From Candidatus Rokuibacteriota bacterium (GTDB lineage: Bacteria; Methylomirabilota; Methylomirabilia; Rokubacteriales; JACPHL01), in contig JACPHL010000020.1 of the NCBI GenBank assembly GCA_016188625.1, forward strand, positions 1 to 16,796: DNA of 16,796 bases. Reading direction: 5' to 3'. Every line of letters begins with the position of its first letter. The first letter of the stretch is position 1. Made by a program: the position numbers and the translations under genes. The notes beneath the pieces were generated by a model that was given only the letters and a program-made list of their open reading frames with translations, had not been told where the DNA came from and made no database searches. Positions 7,136 through 13,418 of this stretch are shown here, piece after piece.

Positions 7136-7906
7136 ATGCCCCGGCCCCTCCTCGCGCTGGTCCTGGCCGCCCTGGTCGGGGGGACCGTCTACGCCGCCGC
7201 CACCTCGCGCCTCTTCCCCTACGACGCCCGCCCCGGCGCCCCGGTGGGGCAGACCCTGGGTGTGATCGCGGGCTGCCTCATGATCGCCAGCCTCCTCTAC
7301 CTCCCCGCGAAGCGGGGCGAACCCCTCGCGACCCCGAACCGCCGCCTGGTCCTCATCCATGTGGTCCTGGGCTCGGCGGGCGCCGCCGTCGCCCTGGCCC
7401 ACTCCCGGTTCGTGGTCACCCAGCCGCCGATCCTGGTCCTCCTCGCCTTCCTCGGCCTGCTGGGGACCGGGCTCTACGGCCGGGTGGTCGCGAGCCAGCG
7501 GATGGGCCCGACCTTCGGGCGGGGCGGGAACCCGTTCCAGCCCGGAACCGGGATGCCCGAGGAGCTGCGGGCCTTCATCGCCAGAAAGCGCGCCCTCCTG
7601 GCCCGGCTCGACCCCGACGCCCGGGAGGCCACCTTCACCCTCGGCCTCGGCCACTGGGCCCGGCACCCCCTGAGCTCGGGCCGCTACTACGCGTTGAGCC
7701 TGAGGGAGCGGCAACGCATGCGGGCGCTGGCGGCGGCCGGGTACCAGGAGCGCATGGGGGTCCTTGAGCGGTTCTGGCGGGTGGGGCACCTCGTGCTCGC
7801 CTGGTTCGCGATCCTGGGGCTCCTCGCCCACGTGGTGACCACGCTCTTCTTCGCCGAGTGGGCGGCGGGCGGGCGGGAGATCTACTGGTGGCACATTCGG
7901 AGGTGA
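7136..7906 (+). CDS. Five-helix membrane subunit, probable di-heme b cytochrome
   Basis: This is a 256-residue membrane protein with helices at about 4-22, 38-56, 70-88, 96-114 and 216-238. Positive charges place the N-terminus and a long loop (about 116-212, rich in Arg) in the cytoplasm and the C-terminus outside. Two helices carry histidines exactly 14 positions apart: His75 and His89 on helix 3, His218 and His232 on helix 5. H-x13-H pairs on two parallel helices are the ligand pattern for two stacked b hemes in bc1 cytochrome b, and nearly so in ferric reductase/NOX proteins. The likely role is the membrane anchor and quinone-linked electron conduit for the molybdoenzyme encoded just upstream, with the cytoplasmic loop as docking site. 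It is not an NrfD/PsrC-type anchor (8-9 helices) and not obviously NarI. The ATG lies 7 nt after the catalytic gene. The heme role is inferred from spacing alone. Confidence 0.8.
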   Translation: MPRPLLALVLAALVGGTVYAAATSRLFPYDARPGAPVGQTLGVIAGCLMIASLLYLPAKRGEPLATPNRRLVLIHVVLGSAGAAVALAHSRFVVTQPPILVLLAFLGLLGTGLYGRVVASQRMGPTFGRGGNPFQPGTGMPEELRAFIARKRALLARLDPDAREATFTLGLGHWARHPLSSGRYYALSLRERQRMRALAAAGYQERMGVLERFWRVGHLVLAWFAILGLLAHVVTTLFFAEWAAGGREIYWWHIRR

Positions 7907-7907
7907 G

Positions 7908-7930
7908 GCGCGGCCGCGTCCCGGCCGCGC
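7908..7930. terminator. Strong GC hairpin between convergent genes, possible bidirectional terminator
   Basis: GCGCGGCCG (7908-7916) and CGGCCGCGC (7922-7930) form a perfect 9-bp stem around a 5-nt loop (CGTCC). It begins 2 nt after the stop codon of the membrane subunit and lies upstream of the end of the convergent HupE-type gene. No T-tract follows on either strand, so it is not a classical intrinsic terminator. It may still pause polymerase or protect 3' ends. Confidence 0.45.
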
Positions 7931-7983
7931 GCCCCGCTTCGACGGAAGGTCGGGTTCACCCGCTCCGGCCGCTTCGCTCGCGT

Positions 7984-9093
7984 TCAGAGGCCGAGGAGCG
8001 CGCGCTCGGTGAACCAGAGCATCCCCATCAGGAAGATGGCGGCCGACGCGCCCCGGACGAGGATCCGCTGGTGGGCCCCCCGGCTCGCCGCGTAGATGAG
8101 GGGGACGCAGGCCGCGACGACGACGAGCTGCCCGATCTCCACCCCCACGTTGAAGGAGAGCAACGATAGGATGAGCCCCTGGGAGGGCAGGCCCATCTCC
8201 CGGAGGATCTCGGCAAACCCGAAGCCGTGGACCAGGCCGAAGACGAACGCGACGAGCCAGCGCCTGCGGATCTCCTTCACGACCAGGTTCTCGATCCCCA
8301 CGTACGCGATGCTGAGGGCGATCACCGACTCCACGAGCCGGGTGGGGAGGGTCACGACGCTCAGGGCGGCCAGGATCAGCGTGATGCTGTGGGCGACGGT
8401 GAACGACGTCACGATCTTGACGATGTTCAGCGAGCCCCGCCAGATCACCATGAGCCCGATCAGGAACAGGATGTGATCGTAGCCCGTGAAGATGTGCTCC
8501 ACCCCCAACAGCAGGAAGCCCCCGGCCTGGGCCCAGAGCCGCGGGCTCCAGCGGAAGTCGGTCCGCCTCTGGGTGAAGACGAACTCCTTGACGGCCTGGC
8601 CTCGTCGGATCGTCGCCAGCGTGGAGTGGTTGGGGCCGAACTCGTTGAAGAAGTAGAGGTAGATGCCGACGTCGTCGCCCACCGGCGTCTCGCACGCGAA
8701 GGCGAACTCGACGCGGATGCGGCCGGGATCGTCATCCGGTTGGAGGGCCGGGGGCGAGGGCGCGCACGCCCGGTCCTCGTTGATGATCTCCACCTTGCCG
8801 GGGAAGAAGGCCGCGAGCGCGTCGCCGCCGACCGCCAGGACCTCGGCGCCGGTGGGCGGCTCCCCCTCAACCGGCAGCTCGAAGTGCTCCGCGAGGCCCT
8901 TCGTCGGAACCCTCAGGGTCACCCTCGCCGCGCGCTCCTCAAGGGTAATGTCGGCGTAGCTCAGGCCGACGACGTGGGCCTCTGCCGGGGTCGGCCACAC
9001 GCTCCAGGCCAGGAGCGCCACCAGCAGGCCCAGGGACGGGGCGGGGGGCGGCTCCGGGGGGGGACAGGCGGGGCGCGGGTCCCGGGCCTTCAC
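7984..9093 (-). CDS. HupE/UreJ-family membrane protein with extracytoplasmic N-terminal domain
   Basis: This 369-residue protein has a signal sequence (hydrophobic LGLLVALLAW, likely cleavage at AEA/H near residue 39). An extracytoplasmic domain of about 145 residues follows, then a C-terminal membrane domain from about 188. The membrane part carries the His-rich motifs of the HupE/UreJ family: GVEHIFTGYDHILF (197-210), FTVAHSITL (231-239), GLVHGFGFAE (286-295) and NVGVEIGQ (315-322). Family members are linked to nickel/cobalt uptake in hydrogenase and urease clusters, but this long-domain subgroup is widespread and poorly characterised, so metal transport is only suggested. The GTG start at 9093 overlaps the stop of the thioredoxin gene (GTGA), implying translational coupling. 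Neither hydrogenase nor urease genes are in the window. Confidence 0.85.
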   Translation of the reverse strand: MKARDPRPACPPPEPPPAPSLGLLVALLAWSVWPTPAEAHVVGLSYADITLEERAARVTLRVPTKGLAEHFELPVEGEPPTGAEVLAVGGDALAAFFPGKVEIINEDRACAPSPPALQPDDDPGRIRVEFAFACETPVGDDVGIYLYFFNEFGPNHSTLATIRRGQAVKEFVFTQRRTDFRWSPRLWAQAGGFLLLGVEHIFTGYDHILFLIGLMVIWRGSLNIVKIVTSFTVAHSITLILAALSVVTLPTRLVESVIALSIAYVGIENLVVKEIRRRWLVAFVFGLVHGFGFAEILREMGLPSQGLILSLLSFNVGVEIGQLVVVAACVPLIYAASRGAHQRILVRGASAAIFLMGMLWFTERALLGL

Positions 9094-9650
9094 CGGGGCT
9101 TGCCTCCGCGATTCGCCTCGAGGAGCAGGTCCTTGAAGATCGCGCGGGCCTTCTCCCCGTGCCAGTCGCGGGGTCCCAGGATCCGCGCGATGATCTCCCC
9201 CTCGGGGCTGATCAGGAAAGAGGCGGGCAGGACGCGGACCCCGTATCGGGTCGCCACCTCGCCGGAGGTGTCCAGGAGCGAGGGGAAGGTGAGCCCGGTC
9301 TTCTCCCAGAAGGGGGCCACCACCTTCTTGCCCTGGGTGTCGATGGAGACCGCCACGATGACGAACCCCTCCGCCTTGAACTCGCGGTAGAGCCGCTCCA
9401 GGTCGGGCATCTCGGCCACGCACGGCGGACACCAAGTCGCCCAGAAGTTGAGCAGCACGAGCTTTCCCCGGAACTCCGTCAGCGTGACCGGTTGGTCGGC
9501 GAGGTTCGGGAGGGCGAAGACGGGGGCGACCAGGGTCTCCCTGAGCTCCTGGATCCCGAGGGCGGACAGGTGGCGTCCCTCCGCCGGACCGGAGAGGGTC
9601 AGGACGAGCGACAGCCCGAGGAGCAGTCGTCGAGGACAGGATCTCATCAT
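9090..9650 (-). CDS. TlpA/ResA-family thiol-disulfide oxidoreductase, exported
   Basis: This is a 186-residue periplasmic thioredoxin-fold protein. A signal peptide covers about residues 1-25 (LLLGLSLVLTLSGPAEG). The AhpC/TSA-Redoxin-like domain includes LVLLNFWATWCPPC, with active-site Cys74 and Cys77, the acidic EMPDL after it, and the conserved cis-Pro142 in VRVLPASF. WCPPC is typical of TlpA/ResA reductants that keep apocytochrome c thiols or copper-site cysteines reduced; the c-type cytochrome at 1494-2009 is a possible client. The first gene of a pair with the HupE-type gene, it overlaps that gene by 4 nt. Start at 9650 (MM) or 9647 cannot be decided; neither has a clear ribosome-binding site. 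Confidence 0.9.
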   Translation of the reverse strand: MMRSCPRRLLLGLSLVLTLSGPAEGRHLSALGIQELRETLVAPVFALPNLADQPVTLTEFRGKLVLLNFWATWCPPCVAEMPDLERLYREFKAEGFVIVAVSIDTQGKKVVAPFWEKTGLTFPSLLDTSGEVATRYGVRVLPASFLISPEGEIIARILGPRDWHGEKARAIFKDLLLEANRGGKPR

Positions 9651-9700
9651 CAGTTGCGTGGAGGCATCGTCGGAGCGGGCGCCATTCAGCAGGTTCTTCT

Positions 9701-9711
9701 TGTATCATAGA
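9701..9711 (-). promoter_or_regulatory. -10-like element in the divergent thioredoxin/FG-GAP intergenic region
   Basis: Minus-strand TCTATGATACA contains a TATGAT hexamer (9709-9704) about 55 nt before the thioredoxin start. The plus strand reads TATCAT (9703-9708) toward the FG-GAP gene. Neither direction has a good -35 at 16-18 bp, so this may be an activator-dependent or bidirectional promoter. The same 11 bases occur at the promoter of the first FG-GAP gene (2583-2593). Confidence 0.4.
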
Positions 9712-9801
9712 CCCCTCGCGGCGCGCAAGGGCCACGAGCGTGAAGGACCGCACACCCCTTCAGCGCCTGGGAGGCTGCCGGAGGGAAGGTCTCGAGCGCC
9801 A

Positions 9802-11520
9802 ATGCGGGGGCAGATCGCGCTTCTGCTGCTGCTCTTCTTCTCCCTCTCGTGCTCGCGGGCCCGGGAGGATGGCCCCACGGGTTCCCCCCTCTCCATCCGG
9901 GTCGTGGCGCGGGGGGAGATCGAGGTCACCTGGACCCCCCCTCGGCCCGCGGGGGAGGCCGAGGGCCAGGTCCCCGACGTCCGGTACTCCACCGCGCCCT
10001 TGACCGCCGAGACCTGGGGTCAGGCCCCGGCGGTCACGCCCTGGCTCCCCGTCACCGTCGAGGGCGCCCCTAAGCTGAGGAGCGTGCTCCCGGGGCTCGC
10101 GCCCGTCCTCCACTACGTGGCCGCGGCGTCCCCCGGGACGGGGCCCGGGATCTCCCCGGTCGCCACCGTGCTCCCCCTGCGGGAGACCGTCCTCCACGGC
10201 AGGCTGGGCGGGTACTACTTCGGTCACGCCGTGGCCCTGGTCGGCGACGTCAACGGGGACGGCTACGGCGATCTCCTCGTGGGCGCCCCGTGGAGCGACG
10301 AGGGGATGGAGGCGCGGCGGCCTCGCTACGCGCGGTGGGCGCGGGCCCTCCTGCGCCGCGTCGGGATCCCCCTGCACGGGGCCAGGGTGGGGGCGGCGTA
10401 TCTCTACCCGGGAGGCGCCGGGGGTCCGGCCCTGCACCCTGCCTGGACGCTGCTGGGGAAGGCCGAGGGGGCCGATCTGGGGGGCGCGGTGGCGGGGGTC
10501 GGGGACCTGAACGGCGACGGCTACGCCGACTTCGCGGTCGGGATTCCGGGCCACGACACCGAGCTCCGGAACGAGGGCGCCGTGGCCGTCTACTTCGGGC
10601 GGCCGGGGCCGCTTCCCTCCGAGCCGGACCTCTTCCTGGTGGGCCGGTTCCGGGACGAGTCGTTCGGCAGCGCCATCACCGGCGGGGACTTCAACGGGGA
10701 CGGCTACGCCGACCTGGTGATCGGGGCCCCGGGCTCCTACCTGGGCGAGGTCAACGCCGGGGCGGTCTTCGTCTTCTACGGGGGGCCCACCGGGCCCTCA
10801 TCGCGGCCGGGCTCGGTCCTGCTCGGCAAGACCTTCGACGGCCTCTTCGGCAGCGCCGTGGCGGCCGTGGGGGATGTCAACGGCGACGGGTACGAAGACC
10901 TCCTGGTGGGGGCCTATGAGGGGGTGGCGGACCCGAGGGCGACGGGCGCGGCCTACCTCTACTACGGCGGGCCGCAGGGGCTGGCCCCTGCCCCCGCGCT
11001 CACGCTCCGGGGGCACGCCTGGGGCGACCAGTTCGGGGCCGCGCTGGCGGCGCTGGGCGACGTGGACGGTGACGGCTTCGCGGACTTCGCCGTGGGGGCG
11101 CCGAAGAACGACGAGGGGGGCGAGGACGCGGGGGCGGTGTCTGTCTACCACGGCGGGCCCCGCGGACCCCTGCCGGAGCCGAGGACGATCCTGATCGGGC
11201 CGGGTCCGGGGAGCCAGTTCGGGGCGGCCCTGACGGGGGTCGGTGACCTGGACGGTGACGGCCACGCCGGCCTCCTCGTCGGCGCCTTCGCCGCGGGCGG
11301 GGCGGAGGAGGGGGCGGTCTTCCTCTATCGGGGCGGCGCGGCGGGGATCGAGCGCCGGCCCGCCCTGACGCTTCACGGCCGCCATCCCGGCGCCCATCTC
11401 GGGCGGGGCCTCGCCGGGGGCGGAGATCTCGACGGCGACGGGCGCCCCGACCTCGCCGTCGGGGCCGAGGGGGACCCCTCGCGCGGCCCCCAGGCCGGGG
11501 CCGTCTTCCTCCGCTACTGA
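9802..11520 (+). CDS. Second FG-GAP beta-propeller lipoprotein, with N-terminal Fn3-like domain
   Basis: This is a 572-residue lipoprotein (signal LLLLLFFSLSC, lipid site Cys17). Residues about 28-125 look like a fibronectin type III-type beta-sandwich (IEVTWTPP near the start, SVLPGLAPVLHYVAAAS later). Seven FG-GAP blades follow, with loops DVNGDGYGD, DLNGDGYAD, DFNGDGYAD, DVNGDGYED, DVDGDGFAD, DLDGDGHAG and DLDGDGRPD. The first blade has an Arg-rich insertion (RRPRYARWARALLRR region), and the sixth loop has Gly in place of its last Asp. It is related to the protein at 2680-4182 but clearly diverged, so it is a paralog rather than a recent duplicate. ATG 9802 follows GAGGGAAGG at a long 12-nt distance; the open frame extends further upstream, but the lipoprotein signal fixes this start. 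It is divergent from the thioredoxin gene and convergent with the ABC operon. Confidence 0.88.
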   Translation: MRGQIALLLLLFFSLSCSRAREDGPTGSPLSIRVVARGEIEVTWTPPRPAGEAEGQVPDVRYSTAPLTAETWGQAPAVTPWLPVTVEGAPKLRSVLPGLAPVLHYVAAASPGTGPGISPVATVLPLRETVLHGRLGGYYFGHAVALVGDVNGDGYGDLLVGAPWSDEGMEARRPRYARWARALLRRVGIPLHGARVGAAYLYPGGAGGPALHPAWTLLGKAEGADLGGAVAGVGDLNGDGYADFAVGIPGHDTELRNEGAVAVYFGRPGPLPSEPDLFLVGRFRDESFGSAITGGDFNGDGYADLVIGAPGSYLGEVNAGAVFVFYGGPTGPSSRPGSVLLGKTFDGLFGSAVAAVGDVNGDGYEDLLVGAYEGVADPRATGAAYLYYGGPQGLAPAPALTLRGHAWGDQFGAALAALGDVDGDGFADFAVGAPKNDEGGEDAGAVSVYHGGPRGPLPEPRTILIGPGPGSQFGAALTGVGDLDGDGHAGLLVGAFAAGGAEEGAVFLYRGGAAGIERRPALTLHGRHPGAHLGRGLAGGGDLDGDGRPDLAVGAEGDPSRGPQAGAVFLRY

Positions 11521-11548
11521 GCGGCCGCCGGCGGTCGGGCGGCGTCGC

Positions 11549-12568
11549 TCAGTACTTCCAGAGGGCGAACCGCTTGTCCACCTGGCGAAGGCCGAGGTCC
11601 ATGAGGAAGGCCGCGGCGCAGATCGTCATGAGTCCCGCCATCATGACGGGGGTGTCCAGCCAGGTCTGCGCGATCAGGATCAGCCAGCCCAGCCCGGCCT
11701 GGGGCAGGGTCGCGGCGTTCTCGGCGGCCAGGAGGACGATCCAGCCGATCCCGAGGCCGATGCGGGTCCCGGTGAGGATCTCCGGGGCGGCCGAGGGGAG
11801 GGTCACCTGCCACATCACGTCCCAGCGGCTCCCGCCGAAGGTGAGCACCGTCTCGACCTGGGCCGGTTCGATGCGCTGGACCGCGGCGAGGGTGTTGATG
11901 AGGATCGGGAAGAAGATCCCCATCCAGGTGATGAAGATGGCGGAGGCGTTCCCGAGCCCGAACCAGAGGATCGAGAGCGGGAGCCAGGCCGGGGCGGGGA
12001 TCACCCGGAGGAGGTGGATCACGGGCTCGAGGAAGTGGGCGCACCAGGGGAGGTGCCCCATGAGGATCCCGAGGGGGACGGCCGAGGCGAACGCGAGGAG
12101 GAAGGAGAGGGCGAGCCGCCAGAGGGTCGCCAGGGCGTGGGCCTGGAGCCACCCCAGCTGCCAGTAGACGGCCAGCTTGGTCAGGACGAGGGTGGGGGGT
12201 GGGAGCAGGACGGGGTTCACCAGGCCCAGCGCCGAGACCGCTTCCCATCCCATGAGCACGATGCCGCCCGAGATCGTCCCCCGGACGAGGGGGAGCGGCA
12301 CCCGCCGGGGGAGGAGGCGGCGGGCCCCCGAGAGGGCGGCCATGGCGAGGAGGGTCGTCCCTATCAGGGCCGTGGGGTCCAGGGTGCGCTCCGGGTGGAA
12401 GTACCGGTACATGGGGGGGTGCGGACCGGAGGGGGCGGTCCGTTGCAGCCGCTCCTGGGGCGCGGCGGGCCGGAGCGGCGCGGTCAGCAGGAGGGGCAGG
12501 ACCAGCAGCGCGAGACCGATGGGGGCGAGGCGGCGGAACGGGGGAGCAGGCTTCAGGGCCGGGGACAC
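11549..12568 (-). CDS. ABC importer permease, nitrate/sulfonate/taurine type, copy 1
   Basis: This is a 339-residue inner-membrane permease of the BPD_transp_1 family. The ATPase-contacting EAA loop is at about 237-263 (VETVLTFGGSRWDVMWQVTLPS region), and the core has the family hallmarks PAWLPLSILWFGLG (193-206) and FFPILINT (219-226). Ahead of the core are about 95 extra residues: a first hydrophobic segment (14-30), a Pro-rich extracytoplasmic stretch and another helix (about 66-80). It is the last gene of the operon, 22 nt after the ATPase stop. The GTG at 12568 is chosen because it directly precedes the first hydrophobic segment; the ribosome-binding site is poor. It aligns over its whole length with the permease at 13419-14477, including the N-terminal extension. 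The substrate is unknown. Confidence 0.9.
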   Translation of the reverse strand: MSPALKPAPPFRRLAPIGLALLVLPLLLTAPLRPAAPQERLQRTAPSGPHPPMYRYFHPERTLDPTALIGTTLLAMAALSGARRLLPRRVPLPLVRGTISGGIVLMGWEAVSALGLVNPVLLPPPTLVLTKLAVYWQLGWLQAHALATLWRLALSFLLAFASAVPLGILMGHLPWCAHFLEPVIHLLRVIPAPAWLPLSILWFGLGNASAIFITWMGIFFPILINTLAAVQRIEPAQVETVLTFGGSRWDVMWQVTLPSAAPEILTGTRIGLGIGWIVLLAAENAATLPQAGLGWLILIAQTWLDTPVMMAGLMTICAAAFLMDLGLRQVDKRFALWKY

Positions 12569-12590
12569 GCACCGCCCGATCTGGGGTGGT

Positions 12591-13415
12591 CTAGTCCCCC
12601 AGGAGGTCGGCCACCTTCCGGCGGGCCTCGACGAAGGCGGAGTCGGTGCGGCTCCGGGGGTGGGACAGGGTGACCGGGACCACCCCTTTGATCCGTCCGG
12701 GCCGGGGGTGCATGATCACGATCCGGGTCGCGAGGTAGGTGGCCTCCTCGATGTCGTGGGTGACGAAGACGATGGTCTGGCGGGTCTCCTGCCAGATCCG
12801 GATCAGGTGATCCTGGAGGGCGTTGCGGGTGATGGCGTCCAGCGCCCCGAAGGGCTCGTCCATGAGGAGGACCTCCGGCCGGTTGATCAGGGCCCGGCCC
12901 ACGGCGACCCGCTGGAGCATGCCCCCCGAGAGGGTCGCGGGGTACGCCGTGTTGAACCCGTTGAGCTGGATCAGCTCGATGATCCTCCGCACCCGCTCCT
13001 CGCGCTCGGCCCGGGGGACCCCCTGGAGCTTGGGGCCCAGCTCGATGTTCTTCTCCACCGTGAGCCAGGGGAAGACGGCCCGCTCGCTCTGGAAGACCAT
13101 CGCCCGCTGGGGATCGGGGTCCTTGATCTCCTGGTCCTTGAAGGCGACCCGCCCGCTGGTGGGGCGCTCCAGCCCCGCGAAGATCCGGAGCAGGGTGCTC
13201 TTCCCGCACCCGCTCGGGCCGAGCAGGGCCACCAGCTCGTTCGGGTAGACCTCGAGGGAGATGTCGTCCAGGGCGAGCAGCTCGTAGATGCTCCTCCGCC
13301 TCCAGAGGTTCAGGCTGAACTGCTTCTTCGAGGAGACCACGGTCGTCCCCGCCGGGTCGGTGTAGACGTAGAAGATCTTCCGGACGTTGTCAGCGCGGAG
13401 TACGCTCTGGGCCAT
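12591..13415 (-). CDS. ABC importer ATPase, NrtD/SsuB/TauB type
   Basis: This is a 274-residue ATPase that powers the flanking permeases. Motifs are complete: Walker A GPSGCGKST (66-74), Q-loop Gln109 in VFQSE, signature LSGGMLQR (162-169), Walker B VLLMDEPFGALD (182-193, catalytic Glu187) and switch His220 in FVTHD. Between the first strand and ALDDISLEV there is an insertion of about 20 residues (near 22-43, Ser/Lys/Arg-rich) not usual in SsuB/TauB. The gene starts 3 nt after the stop of the first permease, with GAGGTGGTGA as ribosome-binding site inside that gene's end, so expression is coupled. One ATPase gene serves two different permease genes, so a heteromeric importer with an ATPase homodimer is the simple reading. 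Confidence 0.93.
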   Translation of the reverse strand: MAQSVLRADNVRKIFYVYTDPAGTTVVSSKKQFSLNLWRRRSIYELLALDDISLEVYPNELVALLGPSGCGKSTLLRIFAGLERPTSGRVAFKDQEIKDPDPQRAMVFQSERAVFPWLTVEKNIELGPKLQGVPRAEREERVRRIIELIQLNGFNTAYPATLSGGMLQRVAVGRALINRPEVLLMDEPFGALDAITRNALQDHLIRIWQETRQTIVFVTHDIEEATYLATRIVIMHPRPGRIKGVVPVTLSHPRSRTDSAFVEARRKVADLLGD

Positions 13416-13418
13416 AGA

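Noticed and set aside
4902-7265. 787-residue plus-strand frame overlapping the molybdoenzyme in another phase
   Set aside because: Extreme Arg/Pro/Gly composition and no domain; produced by lack of A/T in third positions.
7094-8695. 533-residue minus-strand frame across the membrane subunit and the HupE-type gene
   Set aside because: It spans two genes of opposite orientation in a wrong phase and has no recognisable domain.
11523-11543. GCCGCC/GGCGGC repeat between the second FG-GAP gene and the ABC operon as a terminator
   Set aside because: Six bp with an 8-nt loop and no T-tract; too weak in DNA this rich in G and C.
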